A DNA stretch of 42,369 nucleotides from Bacillota bacterium (GTDB lineage Bacteria; Sysuimicrobiota; Sysuimicrobiia; Sysuimicrobiales; Segetimicrobiaceae): assembly GCA_021324975.1 (NCBI GenBank), contig JAJPIA010000036.1:1-42369 (forward strand). The letters run 5' to 3'. Made by a program: the position numbers and the translations under genes. Below the pieces are notes generated by a model. It was not told the DNA's origin. It made no database searches and saw nothing but the letters and a program-made list of their open reading frames with translations. Of the stretch, positions 8,347-17,136 are shown piece after piece. Numbering within the stretch: position 1 is the stretch's first letter; each line of letters starts with the position of its first letter.

Positions 8347-9567
8347 ATGCGGGACATTCTGGTCGAGAGCCTGTCGGGGGTGCCGGTCGGCGAAACCCAG
8401 GTCGAGATGGTCGAGCGCAAGGGTATCGGTCACCCCGATTCGATCTGCGACGCGATTATGGATCGCGTGTCGGTGGAGCTGAGCAAGGAGTACCAGAGCC
8501 AGTTCGGCCACATCCTCCACCACAACATCGACAAGGCCTTCCTCGTCGCCGGCGACGCCGAGGTTCGGTTCGGGGGCGGCGCGATCCGGGAGCCGATGAA
8601 GCTTATCTTCGGCGACCGGGCGGCCTACGGGATGAACGGGCGCGAGCTGCCCATCCGGGAGATCGCCATCCGGACCGCCAAGAACTGGTTCCACGAAAAT
8701 CTCCGGTTCGTGGAGCCGGGCGGACCGGACGATCAGGATGGGCCGCACGTCACCTACCAGATCGAGATCAAACCCGGCTCGGCCGAACTCGTCGACATCT
8801 TCAACCGCGACACCGCGGGGGCCAACGACACGTCCGCCGCCGTCGGGTACTGGCCGATGACGGAGACCGAGCGACTGGTCCGCGAAACCGAGCAATTCAT
8901 CAACTCGCGCACGTTCAAGGAAGACTTTCCCGAGGCGGGGGAGGACGTCAAGGTCATGGGCGTGCGCATGGGCCGGGCGCTGCGGCTCACGGCCGCCGTC
9001 GCGTTCGTGGATCGCTTCGTGGAGGGAGAGGACCACTATTTCCGCCGCAAGCAGGCGCTCTATGACGCGGTGATGACCTTTCTCGCTAAACGCACGACGA
9101 TGGAGCGCGTCGCGTTCGATCTCAACACCCTCGACGAGCCCGGACGGGGCCTTGCCGGCGTGTATCTGTCGGTGCTCGGGACGTCCGCGGAATCCGGTGA
9201 CAGTGGTCAGATCGGCCGAGGGAACAAAGTCAACGGCGTCATCGCGATCAACCGGCCGATGGGCACGGAAGCCGCGGCCGGCAAGAACCCCGTTTCACAC
9301 GTCGGGAAGATCTACTCCGTGTTCACGCATCTGGTCGCGCAAAAGGTGTACGACGAGGTGCCCGGCCTGCGCGAAGTGTACGTCTGGATGGTGAGCCAGA
9401 TCGGGAAGCCGATCGACCAACCGGTGACCGCGGCGCAGATCATCGCGCAGCGCGGCATCCGAAAGTCGGTCGTGACACGGCGCGTCCGCGAGGTGCTCGA
9501 CCGGGAACTCGCCGGTATCCACGTCTTTTGCCGGGAGCTGGCCGAAGGCAAGTACAGCGTGTGTTGA
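8347..9567 (+). CDS. mat: Methionine adenosyltransferase, archaeal type
   Basis: 406-residue enzyme forming S-adenosylmethionine from methionine and ATP. The sequence follows the archaeal family (AdoMet_Synthase, PF01941) and not the usual bacterial MetK. Blocks seen are VEMVERKGIGHPDSICDAIMD, ILHHNIDKAFLVAGDAEVRFGGG, IFNRDTAGANDTSAAVGYWP, EDVKVMGVRMG, LGTSAESGDSGQIGRGNKVNG, GTEAAAGKNPVSHVGKIY and MVSQIGKPIDQP. The canonical bacterial MetK motifs (GAGDQG and GGGAFSGKD) are absent. The ATG follows GGAGGG by 6 bases. Composition looks like the neighbours, so any transfer is old. No SAM riboswitch is recognisable in the 110-base gap before it. Confidence 0.94.
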   Translation: MRDILVESLSGVPVGETQVEMVERKGIGHPDSICDAIMDRVSVELSKEYQSQFGHILHHNIDKAFLVAGDAEVRFGGGAIREPMKLIFGDRAAYGMNGRELPIREIAIRTAKNWFHENLRFVEPGGPDDQDGPHVTYQIEIKPGSAELVDIFNRDTAGANDTSAAVGYWPMTETERLVRETEQFINSRTFKEDFPEAGEDVKVMGVRMGRALRLTAAVAFVDRFVEGEDHYFRRKQALYDAVMTFLAKRTTMERVAFDLNTLDEPGRGLAGVYLSVLGTSAESGDSGQIGRGNKVNGVIAINRPMGTEAAAGKNPVSHVGKIYSVFTHLVAQKVYDEVPGLREVYVWMVSQIGKPIDQPVTAAQIIAQRGIRKSVVTRRVREVLDRELAGIHVFCRELAEGKYSVC

Positions 9568-10622
9568 CCGGGCTCCATCGGGCGCGGCTCGCCGGCATCG
9601 TGCTGGCGGCCGCGCTCGTGCTTCCGGGCTGTACGGTTGTCCGGACCCCCCTCGGGCTCGGGCCACCGTTCCTCCGGGTCGCGGGAGTGGTCGAGGTCTC
9701 CGACGTCGCGGCCACCAGCCCGCCCGCCTGGGATCCATCGGCTCGCTTCCTCGCGTTCGGTACGGATGACGGTGTGTGGCGGCTGGCCCTCGGACGGCCG
9801 CGCCCCCGCCGTCTCGCTTCCTTATCCAGTGTGACGGAGGTGGCCTGGTCGCCGGATGGGCGACGCCTGGCCGCCGTGGCCGACGGCGGGCTCTATCTCG
9901 TCTACCCGGACGCGCGGCCGGCGGAACGGCTCTCCCAGTCGGCGGTGGTACGGTTCCCGGCATGGGATCCTCGCGGCCGTCGCCTCGCGTACGTGGCGTC
10001 CGGCGTCGACGCCGAGCGGCTGGCAACGTGGGACGCGGATCGGGGCGCAGTCCGGGCGGCGGTGCTCCCCGCCGGCGTCGCGGCCCAGGCGATCGGATGG
10101 CTGCCGGACGGCCGGGCGCTTCTCGTCGCGCTTGCCCCCGGCGGAGGCGAGGGGGGACTCCTCGTCCGCGTGGAGGCGGGCCCGCGCCTGACCGTCGGCC
10201 CAGTGGCGCGCCTTGAGGTGATGCACGATCCCGTTGTCGACCCGTTCGGCCGGTGGATCGCCTACGTGGCGGCTGCGCCGGGCGGCTCGGGCGGGGCCCA
10301 GGAACAAGTGGTGGTGGCGAGGCCGGACGGGTCGGGCCGCCGGGTTCTCACGCCGCCGGGTAACTACACCGGGGTCTCGTGGGCACCCGCCGGGACGCTT
10401 ATCGCCTACGGGACCCTGCTCGGCCCCGACGAGGTGGCGGTCGAGATCGTCGACGTCGCGACGGACGCACGGCTCCGAATCGCGGACTACCACCCCGAGC
10501 TTGCCATGTATGCGCGATCGATCGTCACCCGGTGGTCTCCCGATGGCCTTCGCATCGCCTTCGGCACGGATACGGACGGCGGACGCGGCCCTGTATGGGT
10601 CGCCACCGTGGAGCGCCGGTGA
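9561..10622 (+). CDS. Seven-bladed beta-propeller (PD40/TolB-like) lipoprotein
   Basis: 353 residues. A signal peptide with lipobox LPGC gives a lipidated Cys at residue 24, so the protein is anchored outside the cytoplasmic membrane. Seven copies of the PD40-type unit (W-x-P-x-G-R-x-[LI]-A-[FY] pattern) are visible, for example AWDPSARFLAFGTDDG, AWSPDGRRLAAVADGG, AWDPRGRRLAYVASG, VDPFGRWIAYVA, SWAPAGTLIAYG and RWSPDGLRIAFGTDTDG, which would form a closed propeller. It starts inside the end of the mat gene (GTG 9561, or TTG 9564) with only a weak ribosome site. The ligand is unknown, and propellers of this kind often bind proteins or polysaccharides. Confidence 0.8.
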   Translation: MLTGLHRARLAGIVLAAALVLPGCTVVRTPLGLGPPFLRVAGVVEVSDVAATSPPAWDPSARFLAFGTDDGVWRLALGRPRPRRLASLSSVTEVAWSPDGRRLAAVADGGLYLVYPDARPAERLSQSAVVRFPAWDPRGRRLAYVASGVDAERLATWDADRGAVRAAVLPAGVAAQAIGWLPDGRALLVALAPGGGEGGLLVRVEAGPRLTVGPVARLEVMHDPVVDPFGRWIAYVAAAPGGSGGAQEQVVVARPDGSGRRVLTPPGNYTGVSWAPAGTLIAYGTLLGPDEVAVEIVDVATDARLRIADYHPELAMYARSIVTRWSPDGLRIAFGTDTDGGRGPVWVATVERR

Positions 10623-10643
10623 CTCCCGGAGCGCCCGGCTGGC

Positions 10644-10672
10644 TTGACACGGTCGCGGCGCACGCCGACAAT
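10644..10672 (+). promoter_or_regulatory. Probable promoter of the FmdB-like gene
   Basis: A perfect -35 TTGACA (10644-10649) is followed after 17 bases by GACAAT (10667-10672), in a rare AT-rich patch (ACAATATTATAT) within the 197-base gap after the lipoprotein gene. Confidence 0.55.
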
Positions 10673-10819
10673 ATTATATGGATGCATGGCTGCCTACCCG
10701 TAGGGAAGCCTGCTCGCGAATACGTCGAGTCACAACAACCGAATCGCCGGTTTTGTCGCTTTCCGCTCCGCGCGCGGGCGCGGCGGCGGGGCCGGTGTGT
10801 CATGCGTGGAGGTGGGAGC

Positions 10820-11125
10820 ATGCCGCTATACGAGTACCGGTGCACCAAATGCGGCCACCAGTTCGAGGTAAGGCATGGGGTGGCCGAGAACGTAGAGCGC
10901 TGCGAGCGCTGCGGCGCGACCGTGCGCCGGGTGTTTTCTCCGGTGGGGATCATCTTTAAGGGGTCGGGGTTCCACATCAACGACTATCGGAAGACCCCGC
11001 CGCCGTCGGACGGTGACGGAAAGTCCGCAGCGCCGGCCAAGGAATCAACGGCAAAAGATGCATCGGCCTCGAAGGCGAAAGAGTCGTCCACGCCGGCAGC
11101 TGGTGCGACGGCAAAGTCATCCTGA
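10820..11125 (+). CDS. FmdB-family zinc ribbon protein
   Basis: 101 residues. The N-terminal zinc ribbon MPLYEYRCTKCGHQFE...CERCGA carries the two CxxC pairs, followed by VRRVFSPVGIIFKGSGFHINDYR, the usual FmdB continuation. From about residue 60 the chain is a low-complexity Ala/Ser/Lys/Thr tail, also common in the family. Proteins of this family were named as regulators of formamidase and are widespread, but their role is not established. GGTGGGAG precedes the ATG. A strong palindrome directly downstream probably ends the transcript. Confidence 0.88.
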   Translation: MPLYEYRCTKCGHQFEVRHGVAENVERCERCGATVRRVFSPVGIIFKGSGFHINDYRKTPPPSDGDGKSAAPAKESTAKDASASKAKESSTPAAGATAKSS

Positions 11126-11137
11126 CGAGAGCGCTCG

Positions 11138-11173
11138 AGCGAGGGCATGGCCGGCCGGCCATGCCCTCGCTTT
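11138..11173 (+). terminator. 34-bp perfect palindrome followed by TTT, likely terminator after the FmdB gene
   Basis: AGCGAGGGCATGGCC and its reverse complement flank a central GGCC, giving a perfect palindrome at 11138-11171 ending in CTCGCTTT. Because it is symmetrical it could act on both strands. It overlaps the presumed translation start of the next gene. Confidence 0.6.
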
Positions 11174-12920
11174 GCTATGGGCCGTCGTGGCGACGATCTG
11201 CGGGATGCATCCCGCGGCCGCGTACGGCGAGGATCTGTCGGTCCGCCTCGGGTTCGGCGGGGCCCTTCGCGTGGGCGTCCCAGTTCCCCTGACGGTGGTG
11301 GTGCCGCCGCTGCCCTATGCCGGGCAGGCCAGGATCGAGGTCGACGCGCCCGTCCTGGGCCGCACACGGGGAGAGACGGCGACCACGACCATGGTACCGT
11401 TTACGGCCGTTCCCGGCGTGCGCCGGACATTCGAGATCCCGGTCCAGATCGGCAACATTCGCCGCCTGGTCGAAGTGCGGGTGTCGATCGGCGGCCGCGA
11501 GCAGCTGCGGCAGGCGGTGGCCGTCGATCCCCAGAAGGTCGGGGGCCGCCTCGCCATCGAGATCTCGGACACCTCCTCGGGGTTGGCGCCGCTGGCGGGC
11601 CTGCCGGAACGCGTGGTCACCGCGTACGTCGGCCCCGAAGCGCTGCCGCGCCGCTGGCAGGAGTACGCGGCGATTGACCTGCTCGTGGCGCGCGACCTGG
11701 ACCCCGCGCGTCTGGACGACGCCCAGCGGGATGCGCTCGCGATGTGGGTTCGTCTCGGCGGGCGCCTCGTCGTCATCGCGCCGCCGGGCGCACCCGCGCT
11801 CGATGCGCTCGACGACATCTTGCCGGCATCGGTCGGGACCCCGTCGGTCGTCCCGTCCGAGCCGTCCCCACCGGCCGGCGCCTCATTGCCGCCGGGCCCG
11901 TACCCTGTCGATGCGTTGCGTCTCCATCCCGGGGCGAGCGCCGTTCGCGCGGGGGGAATCCCCGTGATCGCGGAGGCGTCCGCTGGGGCGGGGTGGGTAG
12001 AGATGTGGGGCTTCGATCCAGGGGCGCCACCATTGGCCCGTTGGGCCGGTCGCGCGGCGCTCTGGCAGGCGGCGCTCGGACCGGCGGGCATCTCGCCGGT
12101 GCAGATCGACGCCGCGGCGGGGCAGCTGCCCGCCTCCCCCGCGATCGATCCGCTGGTCCACGCCGAGGTCGGCGGAGCGGTGCTCGCGTACCTCGCGGCG
12201 CTGTACCTCATCGGCCGGCGCGGGTTGACGCGGGCCCGCGTGCTCAGTGCCTGCGCGGCGGTCGCGCTCGCGGTCGTGGTATTTTGGCGGCTCGCCGGCG
12301 ACGTGCGCGCGCGCTCGACCTCGGTTGTGGAAGCGACGTTCTTGGAGCAGGCTTCGGACACAGGCATCGCTCGGGCGATCACCGTGGGCACGGTCGCCGT
12401 GCCGTACGGCGGCCACTACGCCGTTCGCGTGCCGGTCGGCAGTGTGGTCACGCCGGTGACGGCGTCCGGCGCGCTCCGGATAGTAGTAACTGATGAGGCC
12501 ACCGTGCTCGACGGCGCGCTGGAGAACGGCGAGGCTCGTGCCTTTGCCGCGACGGCCGCAGTGCCGTCGTCGGCCCGCGCCGATTTGTCGCCCGACGGTC
12601 GCGTGCTGCGCGTGTCCCTCGGGGGGCCGGCGCATCGCGCGGAGCTCCACTGGGGGAATCGCTGGTACTGGATCGGGGATGTGGGCCCGGCGTCCACGAT
12701 CACGCTCGATCCGAAAGGCTGGGGGTCAGGCGGGGGCGAGACCACGAGCCACGACCGGTCGTGGGTCTTTGTGGGCCCAAGCGACGATGCTATAATCAGT
12801 CCCACGACGCCCATGCTCGTTGGGGAAATCCAGCCGGCCGCGCCCGCGTTTCAGTTGGTGGATGGGGGCGGGCTCGATCGCCGCCCCACGATCTTGTTGC
12901 TACCGGTCGGGCGGCGGTAG
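11172..12920 (+). CDS. Exported membrane protein heading the MoxR/vWA cluster
   Basis: About 582 residues, family not recognised by name. The reading frame opens far upstream (11013), inside the FmdB gene. The first plausible start giving a signal peptide is TTG 11172, followed by LWAVVATICG...HPAAAYGED, but no ribosome site is visible, so the start is uncertain. After export come beta-rich segments and a GATase-like portion (about residues 150-200: AIDLLVARDLDPARLDDAQ...WVRLGGRLVVIAP), as in the large vWA protein of this cluster. Two adjacent membrane helices follow near residues 335-352 and 357-377, then a beta-rich C-terminal domain. It probably belongs to the envelope-facing part of the MoxR/DUF58/vWA system. 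Confidence 0.6.
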   Translation: MLWAVVATICGMHPAAAYGEDLSVRLGFGGALRVGVPVPLTVVVPPLPYAGQARIEVDAPVLGRTRGETATTTMVPFTAVPGVRRTFEIPVQIGNIRRLVEVRVSIGGREQLRQAVAVDPQKVGGRLAIEISDTSSGLAPLAGLPERVVTAYVGPEALPRRWQEYAAIDLLVARDLDPARLDDAQRDALAMWVRLGGRLVVIAPPGAPALDALDDILPASVGTPSVVPSEPSPPAGASLPPGPYPVDALRLHPGASAVRAGGIPVIAEASAGAGWVEMWGFDPGAPPLARWAGRAALWQAALGPAGISPVQIDAAAGQLPASPAIDPLVHAEVGGAVLAYLAALYLIGRRGLTRARVLSACAAVALAVVVFWRLAGDVRARSTSVVEATFLEQASDTGIARAITVGTVAVPYGGHYAVRVPVGSVVTPVTASGALRIVVTDEATVLDGALENGEARAFAATAAVPSSARADLSPDGRVLRVSLGGPAHRAELHWGNRWYWIGDVGPASTITLDPKGWGSGGGETTSHDRSWVFVGPSDDAIISPTTPMLVGEIQPAAPAFQLVDGGGLDRRPTILLLPVGRR

Positions 12921-12930
12921 TCCGGGCACC

Positions 12931-13638
12931 GTGGCCAACGCCGTGCTGCGAGGAGATCTCCGGGCCCGTGGGAGCAGCCGCAAGGTGCGCATCATGGAGC
13001 TCTTGTATCTCGGGATTCTCGCGCTCCTGCTCCTGCTTGGTCTGCCCCCCGAGCTCAATCAAAACGACCCGTCGCGCAGTTCCGTGGGGCTGGCGCTCGC
13101 GCTACTCGGCGTGCAGGTCGTGCTCGTGACGTACTTCGCGTCTGCCAGCGCGGCGCAGGAGATCGCCGTCGAGGGCGAGCGCCCCGCCGTCGACCTCGCG
13201 TTCGGCCCGTTTTCCCGCCGGACGATCGTCGCGGGGAAGAGCTTGGCGACCCTCGTGACGGTCGTGTACTGGCAGCTGCTCGGGCTGCCGCTGCTGATGC
13301 TGGCGATGGAGATCCGCCGCCTGCCGCTCGGGGCGCTCGGTGGGGTGTGCGCGCTGGTGACCCTGCAGGCATGGGCGGTGGCCCAGATCGGCCTGCTCTG
13401 CGGCATCGTATTCGAGGCGGAGTTTACGCGCACGCTGGCCCACTGGACCGCGCTGCTCGCGATCTTCGTCGCCACGCTGGCGCTCCCGGACGCGATCCGG
13501 TGGGCGAACCCGGTCGTCGCGGTCGCTCAGGCCGCCGCCGGAGCGATGCCTGTGCAGGGCGTCGTGTGCTACGCGGCGTTGGGACTCGGCGCCGGCGGAC
13601 TCGCCTATGCCGCGCTGCGGAGGTTTGGCACTCCATGA
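12931..13638 (+). CDS. ABC-2-type membrane permease subunit
   Basis: 235-residue protein with six hydrophobic segments and the layout of ABC-2 permeases: a short cytosolic N-terminus (VANAVLRGDLRAR), a first helix ELLYLGILALLLLLGLPPELN, then the GKSLATLVTVVYWQLLGLPLLML block. GTG 12931 is chosen, and longer starts would run into the previous gene. No ATP-binding partner is encoded in this window. The stop overlaps the next start (ATGA). In other genomes such permeases are found next to MoxR/DUF58 clusters, and the substrate is unknown. Confidence 0.7.
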   Translation: MANAVLRGDLRARGSSRKVRIMELLYLGILALLLLLGLPPELNQNDPSRSSVGLALALLGVQVVLVTYFASASAAQEIAVEGERPAVDLAFGPFSRRTIVAGKSLATLVTVVYWQLLGLPLLMLAMEIRRLPLGALGGVCALVTLQAWAVAQIGLLCGIVFEAEFTRTLAHWTALLAIFVATLALPDAIRWANPVVAVAQAAAGAMPVQGVVCYAALGLGAGGLAYAALRRFGTP

Positions 13639-15215
13639 CGCACGAGGCGCTTGAGCTCGCAGCACTGCTCCGGGGTATCGCGCGCCGCCTCGCGACGATC
13701 GCCACCTGGCGCCGGCTCGCGCGCGGGGCCGCCTGGGGGGCCGGTGTCTTGGTGGCGTGGGCGATCGCCACGATGGTGTTCCCCGTACCGCTGCCGTTAG
13801 GCCGCGTGTCGCTGGTGCTCGCGGCGCTGCTCCTCGGAGCGTACCCGGTGATCCTGCGGCTGTCGTGGCCGTCCGCGCTGGACGCCGCGAGGATCACCGA
13901 TCGGCGCGCCGGGCTCCAGGACCGGCTCAGCACCGCGGTTGAGTTGCTGGCGCAGTCGCCGCAGCCGCCGGGGCTCGGCCGCCTGCAGGTGGCCGATGCC
14001 GTGGCCGCGGTGCAAGACCTCGAGCCCAGCCGCGTGGCGCCGTTGCGCGCTCCAAGGGACGCCGGGTTGGCGCTCATCGGCGGGCTCGCGCTCCTTCTCT
14101 GGTCTCTGTTTCTGAGCGGGTGGTCGTTGCCGGCCACGCCCGCGGCGCGGGCGCTTGCCGTGGTCCATCGCGAGGGACGCTCCATTACCGAGGCCGGCCG
14201 TCGCCTCGAGGCGCTGGGCACATCGCAGGCGCTGCCCGAGGCGCGGCGCTTCGGGCCGCAGCTGCGGGCGCTCGGCGAGCGGCTCCAAGGCTCCCGGATG
14301 GACCGGGAGCGGGCGCTCGGGCTGGTGCAGGATCTGAACCATCAGCTTGGCGCTACGCAGGATCTGCTGCATCGCCAGCTCGACGCCTCGTTGCCGCAGG
14401 TGCAGGGGCCCGGCGGCCGGCGGGCGCCGGCCGCGTCGCAGTCGGCGTCCGGCGGTGACCGCCTCCAACGTCTGGCCGCCGCCGTGCGCGGGGTCCGGGG
14501 GTTGACGGGACAGCTGGAGCGCGGCGGGCAGCCGGTCGAGCCCCAGATGCTGTCCCGGGAGATGCGGGCCCTGGCGGATTCCCTCGATCAGATGAATGCT
14601 CCGGTCTCGGCGCGGCAGCGTGTCGTGCAGGCCCGGCGCGAGGCCTCGCAGGGACATCTCTCCGCCGCCGCGGGATCGATGAACGACGCGCTGCAGGACC
14701 TCGAAGGGCTCGAACGTATGGCAGGTGACGCGGAGGCGCTCGGCGACGCGCGGCAGAGCATGCAGCACGCCGCGACGAGCATCGCCAAATCCGGCCCCTT
14801 GGGCGGCGGTTCCAACGCCCGCGTCCCCGAGACGCCGTCGTCGAGTACGTCGTCGCCCCAGGCGTCCGGGCCCAATGCGCCATCCATCGACGAGAACGGA
14901 ACGACGCCGCCGCCCCCCGGCCCGAACCAAGGCAGCCTCCCCGGCCTGGGCACCGGGCCGCAGCTCGGGGCGGCCGCGCCCCGTCTCCAGGGGACGCACG
15001 TGCCGGAGCATCTCGGGGGAACGCCGGGGCAGGGCCCGTCGACGACGCGGCTGGTCGTCGCCCCCGGCCAGACGGGCGCGTCGCGGGTCGCCGCCGGGCG
15101 TCTCCCGGCATCGGTCGCGCACGAGCTCGACCGGGCCGTGTCGGAAGCGCCGTTGCCGCCGGCGTACATCTTGATGGTCCGCCAGTACTTCCAGACGGAG
15201 GGAGGCGCTCCGTGA
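13635..15215 (+). CDS. DUF4175-like membrane protein of the MoxR cluster
   Basis: 526 residues. Three N-terminal membrane helices (about residues 30-50, 55-75 and 138-158) frame a segment ending in ARITDRRAGLQDRLSTAVELL, characteristic of DUF4175-like proteins in MoxR operons. After the third helix comes a long soluble part with predicted alpha-helical, coiled-coil character (residues 170-390) and then a Pro/Ser/Gly-rich low-complexity stretch (about 395-500) before a short conserved-looking end, AYILMVRQYFQTE. It overlaps its neighbours by 4 bases on each side. The function is unknown, and it may be a large envelope-spanning scaffold acted on by the MoxR ATPase. Confidence 0.62.
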   Translation: MTHEALELAALLRGIARRLATIATWRRLARGAAWGAGVLVAWAIATMVFPVPLPLGRVSLVLAALLLGAYPVILRLSWPSALDAARITDRRAGLQDRLSTAVELLAQSPQPPGLGRLQVADAVAAVQDLEPSRVAPLRAPRDAGLALIGGLALLLWSLFLSGWSLPATPAARALAVVHREGRSITEAGRRLEALGTSQALPEARRFGPQLRALGERLQGSRMDRERALGLVQDLNHQLGATQDLLHRQLDASLPQVQGPGGRRAPAASQSASGGDRLQRLAAAVRGVRGLTGQLERGGQPVEPQMLSREMRALADSLDQMNAPVSARQRVVQARREASQGHLSAAAGSMNDALQDLEGLERMAGDAEALGDARQSMQHAATSIAKSGPLGGGSNARVPETPSSSTSSPQASGPNAPSIDENGTTPPPPGPNQGSLPGLGTGPQLGAAAPRLQGTHVPEHLGGTPGQGPSTTRLVVAPGQTGASRVAAGRLPASVAHELDRAVSEAPLPPAYILMVRQYFQTEGGAP

Positions 15216-16225
15216 CCGACCACGCCGGGCCGCACGACGTAGAGGAGTTCCGCCGCACGTTCGCCGCGGTCCGCCAGGAGCTCGGCCGGGTCATCGTTGG
15301 ACAGGAGACGCTGCTCGACTTGGCGGTCACGGCGCTGCTGGCGGGAGGCCACGTGCTGCTCGAGGGCGTGCCCGGCCTCGGCAAGACGTTGCTGGTGCGT
15401 ACGCTCGCTCAGGCGCTGGACCTGCGGTTCTCACGGATCCAATTTACGCCCGACCTCATGCCCGCCGACATCCTGGGGACGAACCTGATCGTGCAGGACG
15501 ACGGCGGCCGGCGACGGTTCGAGTTCCAGCCCGGGCCGGTATTTGCGCAGATTGTGCTCGCCGACGAGATCAATCGCGCCACCCCCAAGACGCAGTCGGC
15601 GCTGCTCGAGGCGATGCAGGAGCATGGGGTCTCGATCGCGGGGATGTCCCGCCCGCTCGAGGAGCCGTTTTTCGTGCTGGCGACCCAGAACCCGATCGAA
15701 ATGGAGGGCACGTACCCGCTGCCCGAGGCGCAGCTGGATCGCTTCTTGTTCAAGCTTCGGGTACCGTTCCCGGAACTGGACGACCTGCGGGCGATCGGTG
15801 AGCGCACGACCGGGCCCGACGAGCCCACGGCGCGATGCGTGGCGGACGGTCCCACGGTGCTGCGGATGATGGGCGTTGCCCGCCAGACCCCCGTGGCCAC
15901 GCATGTTCGGGACTACGCGGCGCGGCTCGTCCTGGCCACGCACGGCGGATCATCGCACGGCGCGGCGCCGGCGAAGCGCTTCATCCGGTATGGGGCCAGT
16001 CCGCGGGGGCTGCAGGCGCTGCTGCGCGCCGGCAAGGTGCGCGCCCTGGCGGAGGGCCGGCTCAACGTGTCGGTCGAGGACATCCAGGCGCTGGCGATCC
16101 CCGCGCTCCGCCACCGGCTCATCCTCAACTTTGAGGCCGAGGCCGAAGGCGTCGATCCCGACGATCTCGTGCGCCGGACGATGGACGAGCTCGGCGGCGT
16201 CGGTGCGGCCGCGGGCGGCGCATAG
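15212..16225 (+). CDS. MoxR-family AAA+ ATPase
   Basis: 337-residue cytoplasmic chaperone-type ATPase. Seen in order: VIVGQETLLDLAVTALLAGGHVLLEGVPGLGKT (Walker A, about residues 54-61), RIQFTPDLMPADILGTN, Walker B VLADEINRATPKTQSALLEAMQE, sensor 1 FVLATQNPIEMEGTYPLPEAQLDRF, and the C-terminal lid with ALRHRLILNFEAEAEG. MoxR proteins act with vWA-domain proteins in complex assembly or metal insertion, and the three following genes supply such partners. GTG start overlapping the upstream stop (GTGA). Confidence 0.96.
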   Translation: MTDHAGPHDVEEFRRTFAAVRQELGRVIVGQETLLDLAVTALLAGGHVLLEGVPGLGKTLLVRTLAQALDLRFSRIQFTPDLMPADILGTNLIVQDDGGRRRFEFQPGPVFAQIVLADEINRATPKTQSALLEAMQEHGVSIAGMSRPLEEPFFVLATQNPIEMEGTYPLPEAQLDRFLFKLRVPFPELDDLRAIGERTTGPDEPTARCVADGPTVLRMMGVARQTPVATHVRDYAARLVLATHGGSSHGAAPAKRFIRYGASPRGLQALLRAGKVRALAEGRLNVSVEDIQALAIPALRHRLILNFEAEAEGVDPDDLVRRTMDELGGVGAAAGGA

Positions 16226-16233
16226 GTGCCCGC

Positions 16234-17136
16234 GTGGACCGGACCGGCGCCGATCACGGTGCGCAGCTCTTCGATCCGGAGTTTCTGCAGCGCCTCGAGA
16301 CGCTGAGCCTGGTGAGCCGCCGCCTCGTCCGCGGCCAGCAGCGGGGCGAGCGGCGCAGCCTGGTGCGGGGCCGCGGGATCGAGTTCGACGACTACCGGGC
16401 CTATCAGGCCGGGGACGACTACCGGTACATCGATTGGAACATCGTCTCCCGGCTCGACCGTGTCTTCGTCAAGCTGTTCAGCGAGGAAGAGGACCTGGAC
16501 GTGCATCTGCTCCTCGATACCAGCGCGTCGATGGCGGCGGGGGCACCGAGCAAGCTGGCGCTGGGCAAGCGCGTCGCCGCCGCGATCGGGTACATCGGCC
16601 TGTGCAACTTCGACCGTGTCGGGGTGACGGCGTTTGCGTCCGGGCAGGGGCCCAGCCTTGCGCGGCTCCGCGGGCGCGCGCGCGCCTTTGACCTGCTGCG
16701 GTTTTTGGACGGACTGGAGCCCGCGGGCCGCACCGATCTCGAACACGCCTTGACGCGCCGCCTCGGCGCGTCCGGACGGCGCGGCCTGCTCGTCGTGATC
16801 TCCGATCTCCTGAATCCTCGCGGCTACTCGGCCGCGCTGCTGCACGCGCGCCATCACCGCTTTCAGACGTTTCTCGTGCACATCCTGGCGGATGAGGAGA
16901 TCGCGCCACAGCTCGCCGGCGACCTGCGCCTCATCGACGTCGAGACGGGCCGGGCGCTGGAGTTGACCGTCGACGCCGACGCCCTGCGGGCATACGTCGG
17001 GGCCCGCGACGCGTACTTCCGCGATCTCGAGACGTTTTGTTTTCGTCACGGGATTGATTACGTGCGGACCACGTCGTCGGTCCCCGCGGACGTGCTCGTG
17101 TTGCGCTACCTGCGCCAGGGCGGGTTGGTGCGGTGA
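16234..17136 (+). CDS. DUF58 protein with von Willebrand A-like fold
   Basis: 300 residues, cytosolic. The DUF58 hallmark RRLVRGQQRGERRSLVRGRGIEFDDYRAYQAGDDYRYIDWNI (about residues 30-71) is followed by a vWA-like domain with the metal-site motif DTSAS in HLLLDTSASM (about residues 92-101). A second conserved block is LLVVISDLLNPRGY. This protein class is almost always encoded beside MoxR and is presumed to be its substrate adaptor. The GTG start is 8 bases after the moxR-like stop, and its own stop overlaps the next GTG. Confidence 0.93.
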   Translation: MDRTGADHGAQLFDPEFLQRLETLSLVSRRLVRGQQRGERRSLVRGRGIEFDDYRAYQAGDDYRYIDWNIVSRLDRVFVKLFSEEEDLDVHLLLDTSASMAAGAPSKLALGKRVAAAIGYIGLCNFDRVGVTAFASGQGPSLARLRGRARAFDLLRFLDGLEPAGRTDLEHALTRRLGASGRRGLLVVISDLLNPRGYSAALLHARHHRFQTFLVHILADEEIAPQLAGDLRLIDVETGRALELTVDADALRAYVGARDAYFRDLETFCFRHGIDYVRTTSSVPADVLVLRYLRQGGLVR

